Shown here piece after piece: positions 31,887 to 41,582 of a stretch of 64,000 nt of DNA. The notes under the pieces were generated by a model. It searched no databases. It had not been told where the DNA came from and saw only the letters and a program-made list of their open reading frames with translations. The stretch spans positions 186,001 through 250,000 of the forward strand of contig NZ_JAHCDA010000002.1 of the NCBI RefSeq assembly GCF_018413645.1. Reading direction: 5' to 3'. The position numbers and the translations under genes are program-made. This DNA is from Roseococcus pinisoli (GTDB lineage Bacteria > Pseudomonadota > Alphaproteobacteria > Acetobacterales > Acetobacteraceae). The first letter of the stretch is position 1. Every line of letters starts with the position of its first letter.

Positions 31887-32375
31887 TCACTGATTAGGCA
31901 CGATAATGGCGACCCGTCGATTCTCGTTGGACCTCACACCAGGCAATGGCGCGCGGCTTCCCAGCCCCTGCACCACGACATCCTCCTGGCGCAGGCCAAT
32001 GCCGACCAGCATATCAGCGACCGCCTGCGCTCGGCGCTGAGAGAGCTGATCATTGTAGGCCGCATCGCCATAACTGTCGGTATGGCCTTCCACCCGCATC
32101 CGGTTGATGCCAACCCCGTGCAGTGCGCGGCCAAGGTTTTCTACAGTTCCGCGCGCTTCGGCGGTCAATTCGGAACGGGTACTGGCGAAGAGGATGCGGT
32201 CGCTTAAGCCGAGGCTCCAATCATCGCCGATCGGTTCAAACCCCTCGCGCCTCAGCAGTGCGATCTGCTCGGCGGTCAGGCCGGGACGTCGCTGGCAAGC
32301 GGCGATCAGCCCGAGCGGCGTGACCGCGAGAAACGCTCGTCTGGAGCACCTAGTTTCCCGAGTCTTCCTTGGCAT
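31887..32375 (-). CDS. yfiB: OmpA-family lipoprotein (YfiB-like)
   Basis: 162 aa from ATG 32375, with AGAGG upstream. A twin-arginine-like signal (SRRAFLAV) runs into a lipobox (Ile-Ala-Ala-Cys). The C-terminal OmpA/peptidoglycan-binding domain shows GHTDSYGDAAYNDQLSQRRA and GLGSRAPLPG...NRRV. It is the third gene of a yfiR-yfiN-yfiB operon and overlaps yfiN. In Pseudomonas, YfiB senses envelope stress and sequesters YfiR, releasing the cyclase. Confidence 0.82.
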   Translation of the reverse strand: MPRKTRETRCSRRAFLAVTPLGLIAACQRRPGLTAEQIALLRREGFEPIGDDWSLGLSDRILFASTRSELTAEARGTVENLGRALHGVGINRMRVEGHTDSYGDAAYNDQLSQRRAQAVADMLVGIGLRQEDVVVQGLGSRAPLPGVRSNENRRVAIIVPNQ

Positions 32376-33621
32376 CAGCATCCTCTTGGGTACTGGCGGT
32401 CTGCCAGCCGCCCCGTTGTGCGCGCTTCACGCGGTACATCGCCGAATCCGCCAGATGGATCAAGACGCTCGCGTCTTGCGCATGATCAGGGAAGACGGCG
32501 ATCCCGGCGCTCAGTGATACCGTGATCTTGTCGCCGGACGGCAAGGCGATGGGCCGGGTCACGCTCGCAGCAATGCTGTCGGCCACGCGGGTAGCGTCCT
32601 CCACCCGGCGCAGTTGCTTCAACAGCACGACGAACTCGTCGCCACCGAAGCGGGCAACCAGGTCGTCAGCGCGAAGAATCGCCTGAAGTTCTTTCGCGAT
32701 GGCCACCAGCACGGCATCCCCGGCGGCATGCCCACGACGGTCGTTGATCTCTTTGAACTTGTCGCAATCCAGGAACAACACCGCGACCCGGTGTCCTGTC
32801 AGCTGTGCATCTCGGATGGCGCGGTTGAGTTGGCGGATGAAGAACGCACGGTTCGGCAGCCCGGTAAGGGTGTCGTGAGACGCCTGATGAGCGAGCGAAG
32901 CGTTTTCCTTTTGAAGGCGCTTGTCCCAGACCTCCAACTCATCGAACAAGGCGTTGAAGTCATCTCCGAGCGAGTTGATCTCTTTGATCTTCGCTGGCGG
33001 GACCCGCAAATTGAAGGTGCGGTCCTGACGCACTGCATGTGCCAAGCCGGCCAGAGCCTCGAGAGGTTTGACGATGGTTCGCCGCATGCGTCGCGACAGA
33101 TAGATCGCGCCACCCGCGCTGATCACCAGGCACAGCGCGAGGCCACCAAGCCCGGATATGAGAAAGTTGAATGTCGCGCCGACATGGCCGCGGACAATCA
33201 GGTTTGCGATCGGCGCACCTTCGTGGACGATGGGAAGCGTTACGGTGGGCGGGTTCAGCAAGGCTGCAAGGCGCTGCTCCAGCCAGGTCGCGAGGCGGCT
33301 GCCTCCGGGCCGCGCCCAGTTCGCCAGGATTCTTCCGTCGTGAAGCACCACCTTTGCTTCGGCAACGTCTTCCGCACTGGCAATCAGCGCGATCGCTTCT
33401 TCCGCGGCCACCGGATCTCGGAAAACCGCCGACGCCTCGACGGTGTAGCGCATGGAGCGAGCGATCAGTGCCAGGTTCTGCTCGGCATGCACGTGCAGTG
33501 CGACCAGGCCTGCGACCGTCAGGGTGATGCCGACGGTCAGGACAGCAAAAAGCACGATACCGAGATGCGCCCGCCACAGCACCGCCTGCAGTGTCGGCAA
33601 CCGAAGCGTAGGTTTTGTCAC
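32350..33621 (-). CDS. yfiN: Diguanylate cyclase (YfiN/TpbB-like)
   Basis: 423 aa from a GTG overlapping the yfiR stop (GTGA). Two transmembrane helices (about 20-43 and 165-190) flank a periplasmic CHASE8-type domain. A HAMP linker and a GGDEF domain follow, with the intact active site FGGDEFVVLL and an RxxD inhibitory site (RADD) five residues upstream. It makes c-di-GMP and is expected to be held inactive by periplasmic YfiR. Confidence 0.9.
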   Translation of the reverse strand: MTKPTLRLPTLQAVLWRAHLGIVLFAVLTVGITLTVAGLVALHVHAEQNLALIARSMRYTVEASAVFRDPVAAEEAIALIASAEDVAEAKVVLHDGRILANWARPGGSRLATWLEQRLAALLNPPTVTLPIVHEGAPIANLIVRGHVGATFNFLISGLGGLALCLVISAGGAIYLSRRMRRTIVKPLEALAGLAHAVRQDRTFNLRVPPAKIKEINSLGDDFNALFDELEVWDKRLQKENASLAHQASHDTLTGLPNRAFFIRQLNRAIRDAQLTGHRVAVLFLDCDKFKEINDRRGHAAGDAVLVAIAKELQAILRADDLVARFGGDEFVVLLKQLRRVEDATRVADSIAASVTRPIALPSGDKITVSLSAGIAVFPDHAQDASVLIHLADSAMYRVKRAQRGGWQTASTQEDADAKEDSGN

Positions 33622-34190
33622 GGCGAAACTCCCCGCCGCTGGCCTAACCGAAGCACGCTGGGGTGAACACGCAGACCGCTGCGGGCAATCGCATCGAGAT
33701 TGACCTGGAATGAGATCTGCCCACCCGCGATACTCAGGCAAAACATGCCGCCAGCGGAGCAGGATGGATCGTCTTCGGTAATGGTCAGGACCGAGAGGCC
33801 GGCAAGGCGGGCAAATATCCGATCATGCTCCGCCGGACTGGTTCGCCCGACAAAGGCGACGTGACAGGCGCTGGTCAGCGTCGGGCTCTCTATGGCGATG
33901 CGCCTGGTCGTGGTCGGCCGGTTGGCGACGCGGTGGGGCGTTGCAAGCAGGCCGCCGGCATAGGCTGCGTCAGCAAGTACGCAAAGCTGTAACTCCGCTG
34001 GATCGGAAGGCCAGCGCACATAGCTCATGATACCGAGTACTGCCTGGGTGACGGCCGACGTGTTGCTTGCGACCACCTCCCCAGCCGATCCGGACCTGAC
34101 GGGAAAGGAACCTAAAGCGAAGATCATGGCGACACCCAAGATTCGGTAGCAAAGCGAAAGCCTGTGCCGACCTCTGGTGAAATTTGACAT
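33618..34190 (-). CDS. yfiR: YfiR-family periplasmic repressor
   Basis: 190 aa from ATG 34190. A signal sequence (LGVAMIFALGSFPVRSGSAG) is followed by a YfiR domain (AVTQAVLGIMSYVRWP, ELQLCVLADAAYA, VAFVGRTSPAEHDR, VLTITEDD...GGMFCLSIAGGQISFQVNLDA in parts, SGLRVHPSVLRLG). The cysteines typical of the family are present. First gene of the module; it should restrain YfiN from the periplasm. Confidence 0.85.
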   Translation of the reverse strand: MSNFTRGRHRLSLCYRILGVAMIFALGSFPVRSGSAGEVVASNTSAVTQAVLGIMSYVRWPSDPAELQLCVLADAAYAGGLLATPHRVANRPTTTRRIAIESPTLTSACHVAFVGRTSPAEHDRIFARLAGLSVLTITEDDPSCSAGGMFCLSIAGGQISFQVNLDAIARSGLRVHPSVLRLGQRRGVSP

Positions 34191-34452
34191 GATCGTGATC
34201 ACAACGCCTCGGATGTGTATCCAGTGATAGCACTCAGACCCGAGCAACGGGAGGAAAGGATGTTGGCGCACCACGGATCTCTATTCCCGATTTTGTTGTC
34301 GTGGCCCGCCCCATCGGGTGGTGATGCGCTTGGTAGTTCTCTACAGTCGCTCTGACAAACACAGTTCAGTCCTCGTCGCGCGGCTGTGTCAGTCCATAAT
34401 GGGAGCGCGAATGGGGCGCCGACCGCAGGTCAATAATCGACCAGCTCTCGGT

Positions 34453-35223
34453 CTAGAACCCCATCTCCGGCAGCGTCTTCAGCTCCACGCCCGCATCCAG
34501 CAGCGCCTGGCGGGCCGCCCGGCCTACCGCTTCCGCCGTCGGCTCGTCGGCATGCAGGCAGAGGGAATGGACCTCGACGGGGATGTGCTTGCCGCCGCGG
34601 GTGGGGATGACCTTGTCCACCACCATCGCTACCGCTTGCCGGGCGGCGATCGCCGGATCCTTGTGTACGGCATCCGCGTTGAAGCGGGAGGTGATGTTGC
34701 CGTCGTCGTCATACATGCGGTCGATGTAGCCCTCCACCGCGAAGCGCAGCCCGTGCGTATGGGCAGCCTTCTCGATGTGCGAATGGGCGAGGCCGACATA
34801 GATCAGATCGCGGTCCACGCCTTTCACGCCGCGCGCCATGGCATCCGCCACATCCGGGTCGACGATGCCGACATTATGCAGCGCGCCATGCGGCTTCACA
34901 TGCGTCACCTTGGCGCCGTGCATCGCGGCGATGCCCATCAGCGCGCCGATCTGATAGGCGACGAGATATTCGATGTCGCGCGGGTTCATCTTCATCGCGC
35001 GGCGGCCGAAGCCCCAGATGTCGTTATAGCCGGGATGCGCGCCGATCGAGACGCCGTTCCTCAATGCCAGCGCCACCGTCTCGTGCATCACGGTGGGGTC
35101 GCCCGCGCTCATGCCGCAGGCGATGTTGGCCGAGTTGATGAGCGGCATCACCGCCGGGTCGTTGCCCTTGTGCCAGGTGCCGAAGCTCTCGCCGATGTCG
35201 GCGTTGATGTTCACGACGGGCAT
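34453..35223 (-). CDS. pxpA: 5-oxoprolinase subunit A (LamB/YcsF family)
   Basis: 256 aa, full family length. The N-terminal NINADIGESFG with ANIACGMSAGDP and SIGAHPGYND are the LamB/YcsF metal-site signatures, followed by HVKPHGALHN. PxpA works with PxpB and PxpC in ATP-dependent opening of 5-oxoproline, a damage product. The B and C subunits are not beside it; a DsbA-family gene is upstream in the same direction. Confidence 0.88.
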   Translation of the reverse strand: MPVVNINADIGESFGTWHKGNDPAVMPLINSANIACGMSAGDPTVMHETVALALRNGVSIGAHPGYNDIWGFGRRAMKMNPRDIEYLVAYQIGALMGIAAMHGAKVTHVKPHGALHNVGIVDPDVADAMARGVKGVDRDLIYVGLAHSHIEKAAHTHGLRFAVEGYIDRMYDDDGNITSRFNADAVHKDPAIAARQAVAMVVDKVIPTRGGKHIPVEVHSLCLHADEPTAEAVGRAARQALLDAGVELKTLPEMGF

Positions 35224-35266
35224 GGCGTTCGGCTCCTGGCTGGGGGATGTTGGTCCGGGAAAGACG

Positions 35267-35896
35267 TCAGGCGGCGCGCGGCTGCGTCAGCACCTCGGCG
35301 ATGTGCTCGGCCGGATAGGCGCCGCTGAACAGCACGCGTCCATCCAGCGCGAAGCTCGGAACGCCGGAGATGCCGATGCGGCGGAAATACGCATCCTCGG
35401 CACGGACCTGCTCGGCGAGCTCGTCACTGGCCAGGAACTCTCCGGCCTCGAGGCCCAGCGAAGCGGCGATCTCCGTCAGCGTGGCGAGGTCGCCGACGTC
35501 CTTGCCTTCCTGGAAGTAGCCGCGGAACAGCGCCTCGACCATCTCGTGCTGCCGCGGGCCGGCCCATTGCAGCAGCCGGTGCGCATTGATGGTGTTGGGC
35601 GTGCGCAGCATAAGGTCGTGCCGGAACTCGAGGCCGACCTTGCGGCCCGCCTCGGCGACATTGGCATCCAGTTCGGCGCCGCGCTCGACGCTGCCGAATT
35701 TCTGCGCGCGGTAGCTCGCCCGCTCCACGCCTTCGGCCGGCATCTCGGGATTGAGCTGGAAGGGGCGCCAATGGACCGCGAAATCCGCGGCGGCGGGGCC
35801 GATCAGGGCCAGGGCGGCGTCCAGATTAGTCTTGCCGATCCAGCACCAGGGGCAGATCGCGTCGGAGATGACGTCGATGCGGCGCGAGGGTTCCAT
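35267..35896 (-). CDS. DsbA-family oxidoreductase (FrnE-like)
   Basis: 209 aa with a thioredoxin-like fold. The N-terminal IDVISDAICPWCWIGK carries a CPWC redox pair and the C-terminal half has GVPSFALDGR with the cis-Pro. There is no signal peptide, so it is cytosolic, as for FrnE/2-hydroxychromene-2-carboxylate isomerase relatives. Substrate unknown. It lies upstream of pxpA and divergent from pobA. Confidence 0.88.
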   Translation of the reverse strand: MEPSRRIDVISDAICPWCWIGKTNLDAALALIGPAAADFAVHWRPFQLNPEMPAEGVERASYRAQKFGSVERGAELDANVAEAGRKVGLEFRHDLMLRTPNTINAHRLLQWAGPRQHEMVEALFRGYFQEGKDVGDLATLTEIAASLGLEAGEFLASDELAEQVRAEDAYFRRIGISGVPSFALDGRVLFSGAYPAEHIAEVLTQPRAA

Positions 35897-35974
35897 GGCT
35901 CACTCCTTGTCCTGATTTCGTGTTCCGGCGTTAGTCTGCGCCAATCGGGGAACCAAGTGTAGCGGGGCTGAACC

Positions 35975-37150
35975 ATGCGCACTCAGGTCGGGCGCACGCA
36001 GGTCGGGATCGTGGGGGCTGGGCCGGCTGGGCTTCTGCTGGCGCAGATGCTCAATCGGGAGGGCATCGACAGCGTCGTGCTGGAGGCGCGTTCCCGAAGC
36101 CATATCGAAAGCCGCATCCGGGCGGGCCTGCTCGAGCAGGGCAGTGTGGACACGCTGGCGGAGGCCGGGCTGGATGCGCGGCTGCGGCGTGAGGGCCTGC
36201 CGCATGACGGGCTGGCCCTGCGCTTCGCCGGCGCCTCCCACCGCATCGACCTGCAGGCGCTGACCGGCCGGCGCGTCACCATCTACGGTCAGCAGGAGGT
36301 GGTGAAGGACATGGTCGCAGCCCGGCTCGCCACCGGGCGGCCCCTGCATTTCGGGGCAGAAGAGGTCGCGCTGCATGATATCGCCACCGATCGCCCGCGC
36401 CTCACCTGGAAGCAGGAGGGCGTGCCGCAGGAGCTGCATTGCGACGTCATCGCCGGCTGCGACGGCTTCCACGGCCCTTCGCGTGAGGCCATGCCGCCCG
36501 AGATCCTGCGCATCTACGAGCGCACCTATCCCTTCGCCTGGCTCGGCATCCTCGCCGAGGCGCCGCCGGTCAGTCCCGAGCTGCTCTATGCCCGCCACGA
36601 GGAGGGCTTTGCGCTCGCCACGATGCGCAGCCAGCATCTGTCGCGGCTCTACCTGCAATGCGCGCCCGAGGAGAACCTGGCCCTCTGGCCGGAGGAGCGC
36701 ATCTGGCAGGCGCTGGGCACGCGCCTGGGCGCGGTGAACCGGGGCAGGATTGTCCAAAAGGGCCTCACCGCCATGCGCAGCTACGTGGCCGAACCCATGC
36801 GCCACGGCCGCCTCTTCCTGGCGGGCGACGCCGCCCATATCGTGCCGCCGACCGGTGCGAAGGGCATGAACCTCGCGATCGCCGACGTGCGGGTTCTGGC
36901 CGCCGCGCTGACCTCCTTCTTCCGGCAGGGCGACCAGGGGCTGATGGACCGCTACAGCGCGATCTGCCTCCAGCGCATCTGGAAGGTGCAGCGATTCTCC
37001 TGGTGGATGACGGCGCTGCTGCACCGATTCTCCGAGGAAGATGCCTTCGAGCCGCGCGTCCAGCTGGCCGAGCTCGACTACCTGGTGCATTCCGAAGCCG
37101 CGCGCACGGCGCTGGCCGAGCAATATGTGGGGCTGCCTTATGACATCTGA
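35975..37150 (+). CDS. pobA: 4-hydroxybenzoate 3-monooxygenase
   Basis: 391 aa, the usual PobA length. The FAD-binding VGIVGAGPAGLLLAQML, the ARSRSHIESRIRAGLLEQG block, the DG motif (CDVIAGCDGFHGPSR) and GDAAHIVPPTGAKGMNLAIAD are all present. It hydroxylates 4-hydroxybenzoate to protocatechuate using NADPH. No pobR-like regulator or pca genes are visible in the window. The stop overlaps the next gene by 11 bases. Confidence 0.92.
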   Translation: MRTQVGRTQVGIVGAGPAGLLLAQMLNREGIDSVVLEARSRSHIESRIRAGLLEQGSVDTLAEAGLDARLRREGLPHDGLALRFAGASHRIDLQALTGRRVTIYGQQEVVKDMVAARLATGRPLHFGAEEVALHDIATDRPRLTWKQEGVPQELHCDVIAGCDGFHGPSREAMPPEILRIYERTYPFAWLGILAEAPPVSPELLYARHEEGFALATMRSQHLSRLYLQCAPEENLALWPEERIWQALGTRLGAVNRGRIVQKGLTAMRSYVAEPMRHGRLFLAGDAAHIVPPTGAKGMNLAIADVRVLAAALTSFFRQGDQGLMDRYSAICLQRIWKVQRFSWWMTALLHRFSEEDAFEPRVQLAELDYLVHSEAARTALAEQYVGLPYDI

Positions 37151-38111
37151 CCGTCTGAAACTCGGCATCATCGGCCTTGGCATCATGGGCGAGCGGCTGC
37201 TGCGCGCGGCCCTGGCGCATCCCGGCACCGAGGTCGTGGCCGTGTGGGACCCTTCGGCCCCGGCAGCCGCGCGGCTGGCCGGCATCGCGCCCGAGCTCGG
37301 CATGAGCGCGGAGGCCGGCGCCGTCATCGCCGCCGCGGATGCGGTCTATGTCGCCTCGCCGCCGGACTCGCACATCGCGCACGGCAAGGCCGCGCTGGCG
37401 GCGGGCAAGGCGCTGTTCCTGGAAAAGCCGCTGGCCTCCGACCTCGTCGCCGCGCGGGAATTCGTGGCCGGCGCGCGCGGGCAGCGCGCTGCGGTGAACT
37501 TCCCAATGGCTTCCTCGCCGACCGTGGCGCAGCTGCGCCGCTGGCGCCCGGAGATCGGCCGCGTTGAGCGCATCGAGATCAAGGCCGACTTCGCCGGCTG
37601 GCCGCGCGGCTGGCAGAAGGACGCGGCCTCCTGGCTCTCCAAGCGGGCCGAGGGCGGCTTCACGCGCGAGGTCGTCTCGCACTTCCTCTTCCTCGCCCAG
37701 CGCTGGGGTGGCCCGCTGCGGCTGGCCGAGGCCGGCGTGACCTATCCCGAGGGCGACGGCTCCGAGACCGCCATTTCGGCGCGCCTCTGGGCCGGCGACG
37801 TGCCCGTGACGCTGAGCGGCGGCGTCGGCACCACCACGGCCGACGAGCACAATCTCACCACCATCATCGGCAGCAAGGGGCAGCTGCGGCTGCGCGACTG
37901 GTCCTACGGCGAGAAGCTGGAGGCCGATGGCCAGTGGCGCACGGCGCCCGATGCCATGCCTAATGCGGAGATGCGGCCGCTGACCCTGGCCGGGCAGCTC
38001 GACAAGCTCGCGGCGCTGACCCGCGGCGAGGAAACCGAGCTGGCGAGCCTGGCCGAGGCGCTTTCCATCATGGAGGCGGTGGAGGGCATCCTCGCCGCCC
38101 GCCGAGGATAG
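37140..38111 (+). CDS. Gfo/Idh/MocA-family oxidoreductase
   Basis: 323 aa from ATG 37140, inside the end of pobA. The Rossmann start LKLGIIGLGIMGERLL, ALAAGKALFLEKPLA (the family EKP motif) and the C-terminal beta-sheet dehydrogenase domain are clear. Overlap with pobA suggests co-transcription. The substrate (a sugar or aromatic-derived polyol) cannot be told. Confidence 0.88.
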   Translation: MTSDRLKLGIIGLGIMGERLLRAALAHPGTEVVAVWDPSAPAAARLAGIAPELGMSAEAGAVIAAADAVYVASPPDSHIAHGKAALAAGKALFLEKPLASDLVAAREFVAGARGQRAAVNFPMASSPTVAQLRRWRPEIGRVERIEIKADFAGWPRGWQKDAASWLSKRAEGGFTREVVSHFLFLAQRWGGPLRLAEAGVTYPEGDGSETAISARLWAGDVPVTLSGGVGTTTADEHNLTTIIGSKGQLRLRDWSYGEKLEADGQWRTAPDAMPNAEMRPLTLAGQLDKLAALTRGEETELASLAEALSIMEAVEGILAARRG

Positions 38112-38124
38112 TTGCCCTGGGGCG

Positions 38125-39312
38125 CTAGGCGGGCCTGCGCAGCAGGAACATCAGCCCGCCGCCCGCGACCAGCCCCCAGAAGGCCGGCCCGATCCCGCCG
38201 ACGCTGAGGCCGGAGGCGACGACGACGAAGGTGACGATGGCCGGCAGGCGCGTCGGCTCCTGCGCCAGCGCGATCGACAGCGCCCCCGCGAGCGACGCCA
38301 GCAGGGCGAGGCCGGCGACGGCCTGGATCAGCAAGGGCGGCGCCGCCGCGACCACGGCGGCCGCGACGCCCGCGACCAGCGCGAAGCCGAGATAGCCGAG
38401 GCTTGCGAAGACGCCCGCGATCCAGCGGCGCTTCGGGTCGGGATGGGCCTCGGGCCCCGCGCAGAGCGCGGCCGTGATCGCGGCGAGGTTCACCAGCTGC
38501 CCGCCGAAGAAGCCGCCCAGGAAACTACCCGCGCCCGTCGCCAGGAAGACCGGCCGCATCTTGATGTCGTAGCCATTGGCGGAGAGCACCGCGAATCCCG
38601 GCAGGTTCTGCGAGGCCATGGTCACCAGGAACAGCGGCAGGGCGATGCCCACCATAGCGCCCCATTCGAAGCTCGGCGTGACCCAGACGAGCGTGGGCGG
38701 CTGCCAGGCGCCGCCACCCGGCAGGCCGGGGCCGGCCGCCAGCGCGATCACCGCCACCAGCACCGCGGCCGGCACGGCCCAGAGCCGCTGGACGCGCAGC
38801 ATCACGGCCCAGACCAGCACCACGGGCAGCGCCAGCCAGGGCAGGGCGCCCACCGCCCGCACCGGCGCGAGGCAGAGGTCCAGCAGCACGCCCGCCAGCA
38901 TCGCCGCCGCGATGGCCGGGGGGATGCGCTCCACGGCCCGGGCGAAGGGGCGCCACAGCCCCGCGACCACCAGCAGCGCCGAGGCCGCGAGGAAGGCGCC
39001 CACCGCCGCGGGGAAGCCGCCCTCCGGCATGCCGCTGGTGGCCAGTAGCGCCGCGCCCGGGGTCGACCAGGCGATGGAGATCGGCATGCGCCAGACGATC
39101 GAGAAGCCCGCGCCCAGCAGCCCCATGAGCAGGCAGAGCATCACGAGGCCCGAGGCGGCCTGGGCGGGCGAGGCGCCCACCGCCGTGAAGCCCTGCAGCA
39201 CCACGGCGAAGGAGGAGGCGAAGCCCACGAAAGCGGCCAGCAGGCCCAGGAGGATCGGTTGCACCATACCCAAGGTCTGCCGCCTGTCGGCCCGGCCGGC
39301 AAGCCGGGTCAC
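38125..39312 (-). CDS. benE: BenE-family benzoate/H+ symporter
   Basis: 395 aa with about 11-12 hydrophobic helices. It carries the family blocks GFTAVGASPAQAASGLVMLC, ISIAWSTPGAALLATSG, PLFLVTMASQNLPGFAVL and FGGQLVNLAAITAALCAGPEA. The GTG at 39312 overlaps the acylase stop; ATG 39267 is an alternative. Convergent with the pobA operon and last in a minus-strand operon, it would import benzoate-like aromatics. Confidence 0.88.
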   Translation of the reverse strand: MTRLAGRADRRQTLGMVQPILLGLLAAFVGFASSFAVVLQGFTAVGASPAQAASGLVMLCLLMGLLGAGFSIVWRMPISIAWSTPGAALLATSGMPEGGFPAAVGAFLAASALLVVAGLWRPFARAVERIPPAIAAAMLAGVLLDLCLAPVRAVGALPWLALPVVLVWAVMLRVQRLWAVPAAVLVAVIALAAGPGLPGGGAWQPPTLVWVTPSFEWGAMVGIALPLFLVTMASQNLPGFAVLSANGYDIKMRPVFLATGAGSFLGGFFGGQLVNLAAITAALCAGPEAHPDPKRRWIAGVFASLGYLGFALVAGVAAAVVAAAPPLLIQAVAGLALLASLAGALSIALAQEPTRLPAIVTFVVVASGLSVGGIGPAFWGLVAGGGLMFLLRRPA

Positions 39313-41582
39313 GGCGCGAGGCGAATGCGGCCCGAGACCGCGGAGGGCTCGCGCGAGATCGGGCGTAGCCGCCCGTCATGCCAGTTGCCGAGCATATCGC
39401 CCCAATGGGAGGAGAGCGGGTTGCCCGACTGGCCGGTGGCGATGACCGCGTGCAGGCCGTCCGGCGAGGCGAGGTCCGCCACCAGGCGCAGCCCCGCGCC
39501 ATGCGCCGCGTTGAAGCCGCCCGTGGGCCCCATGCCCTGGCGCTGCACCGTCTGGTCGTCGCCCGAGGCCGGCACCGCCAGCGCGATGGCGCGGTTCAGC
39601 CCCGGCACCAGGCGCAGCAACGGATGTTCGAAGCGCGCCTGATGGGCGGCGCCCCAGCGCCAGGCGGTCGGATCCGGCCCATGGGCGCGGGAGAGCTCCG
39701 TCACCGCCTCGGCGAGGGCCAGGGCGGCCATGGCGCGGCAATCGCCGCCGCACCACCAGCTGGCATTGCCGTCGAGCAGGAGGAAGCGGAGGAATTCCGG
39801 ACCGCCGGGCGCGGTGGTGATGCCGGCCCGGGCCAGGGCCAGCGCCGGCATGCGCCGCATGAAGGCATTCCAGATCAGGGGCTGCGGCAGGTCCGCCCGC
39901 ATCTCGCCGTCCCAATCCGCCAGCAGGCCCTGCGCCGTGCCGAGCTCGCCCGAGCCGCGGGGCAGCGCGTTCAGCACGGGCAGCGCCTCCCGCGCCAGCA
40001 GCGAGACGGCATCCATCTGGATGGCGGCGAAGTGGTCCTCGTCGCGCGGCGCAGGCTCGGCCAGCAGCTCGTGGATGCGGCGGAAGCGCCAGTCGCCGTG
40101 CCATTCGCGCGAGAGGAAGGCCGGATGGTCCGGCGGGCTCACGCGGTTATTGGCATTCACCAGCAGGCCGCTCTCCGGGTTCTCGACATGCGGCAGCTCG
40201 TCGAAGGGAACGAAGCCCGTCCAGGGTTCGGAGCCGCGGCTCGGCAGGCTCCCGTCGCCGGCGCTGCGGACCGGCGTGCGGCCGGTGAGGTACATGGCGA
40301 TGCCGCCGGCGCGGTCCGCCACCATCATGTTCTGTGAGGGCGAGGTGATGAGCGCCGCCGCCGCCCGTGCCTCGGCCAGGCTGCGGGCGCTGTTCAGCGC
40401 CAGGAAGCCGGCGGCGGCGGTGTCGTGCGGCTCCAGATTGGCCATGCGCACGGCCAGCACCTCGCCGCCCGCACGCGGCGTCTCGTCCAGGTCGGAGATG
40501 ACGGGGCCGTTGCTTGTCTCCCGCACTTCCAGGGTGACGTCGGGCTCGCCGCGGACATGGATGAGCTCCGTGCGCACGATGCGCGCCGCGCTCTGCGGCT
40601 CGCGGAAGACGTCCTGCGTGTCGGAATGGGTGGTAGTGAAGCCCCAGGCGAGGTCGGCGTTGCGGCCGATCAGCACGAGCGGCACCCCCGGGACGGTACC
40701 GCCCGCGACAAAGCGCCCATCGGGCAGCTCGATCCGCGCCAGGTACCAGAGGATGGGCGCGCCGTAGCCGAGATGCGGGTCGGAGGCGAGGATCGGCGCG
40801 CCGGCCGCGCCCCGCGCCACGGTCCAGGCGTTGGAGGCGGTGTCGGGCAGCGGCGCATCCTCGCCGAAGACGGGGATGGCGGCGAGGATCCGCTCCATCC
40901 CCGGCAGCGCCGCCATGTCCGGCCGGCCCGCGCTGCGATCGGCGGGCCAGAGATCCCATAGCCGATCGCCGGGCAGGGCGCCGGCCAGCCGGGCGCGCTC
41001 GAGCTCCGTGCGCCAGTTGCCGGAGAGCCAGAGCCCCATCACCTTCGCCCAGAGCAGCGAATGCGAGGGCTGCCAGTAGTCCGGCGTGCCGAGGACGACG
41101 AATTCCGGCGCCGCGAGGCGGCCGCGCTCGCCGATCCAGGCGTTCACGCCGATGGAATAGGCCTCCAGCATGCCGCGGCTTTCGGCATCGAGCGCGGCGT
41201 AGTCGTCCTCGGCGCGGCGGGCGAGGCCGAGCAGCCGTACGAAGCGGTCGTTGCGGAGGGCAGCGGCACCCGCGACCTCGGCCAGCCGGCCCTGCGCCCC
41301 GCGCCGCATCATCTCCATCTGGAAGAGGCGGTCGCGCGCATGGAGGAAGCCGAGCGCGATGGCGCCGTCCCGTTCGGTGCGGGCGCGGATGCGGGGGATG
41401 CCGGCCTCGTCGAAGACGATCGAGACCGGCGCCGAGAGGCCCGCGATCCGCAGCTCCATGTTGTCCGCCGGGATGGTCCGCCAGAAGACGGCGACGACCG
41501 TCAGCGAGACGGCGGCGACCACCAGCCAGAAGCCGGCCATCAGCCGCCGCCACCAGGAGGATCTGCGCCGCCGACGAACCAT
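39309..41582 (-). CDS. Penicillin acylase family N-terminal-nucleophile hydrolase
   Basis: 757 aa. A single N-terminal membrane helix (FWLVVAAVSLTVVAVFW) acts as signal or anchor. The alpha-chain motif (IPRIRARTERDGAIALGFLHARDRLFQMEMMRR, in parts) is followed by DTASNAWTVARG, with the Ser after the processing site as nucleophile. LASDPHLGYGAP and GFTTTHSDTQD come next. Members cleave amide bonds of penicillins, acyl-homoserine lactones or other N-acyl compounds. The operon context favours a catabolic amide. Confidence 0.9.
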   Translation of the reverse strand: MVRRRRRSSWWRRLMAGFWLVVAAVSLTVVAVFWRTIPADNMELRIAGLSAPVSIVFDEAGIPRIRARTERDGAIALGFLHARDRLFQMEMMRRGAQGRLAEVAGAAALRNDRFVRLLGLARRAEDDYAALDAESRGMLEAYSIGVNAWIGERGRLAAPEFVVLGTPDYWQPSHSLLWAKVMGLWLSGNWRTELERARLAGALPGDRLWDLWPADRSAGRPDMAALPGMERILAAIPVFGEDAPLPDTASNAWTVARGAAGAPILASDPHLGYGAPILWYLARIELPDGRFVAGGTVPGVPLVLIGRNADLAWGFTTTHSDTQDVFREPQSAARIVRTELIHVRGEPDVTLEVRETSNGPVISDLDETPRAGGEVLAVRMANLEPHDTAAAGFLALNSARSLAEARAAAALITSPSQNMMVADRAGGIAMYLTGRTPVRSAGDGSLPSRGSEPWTGFVPFDELPHVENPESGLLVNANNRVSPPDHPAFLSREWHGDWRFRRIHELLAEPAPRDEDHFAAIQMDAVSLLAREALPVLNALPRGSGELGTAQGLLADWDGEMRADLPQPLIWNAFMRRMPALALARAGITTAPGGPEFLRFLLLDGNASWWCGGDCRAMAALALAEAVTELSRAHGPDPTAWRWGAAHQARFEHPLLRLVPGLNRAIALAVPASGDDQTVQRQGMGPTGGFNAAHGAGLRLVADLASPDGLHAVIATGQSGNPLSSHWGDMLGNWHDGRLRPISREPSAVSGRIRLAP

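Noticed and set aside
35900-37327. 475-codon minus-strand frame opposite pobA
   Set aside because: No recognisable protein features; pobA motifs are complete on the other strand.
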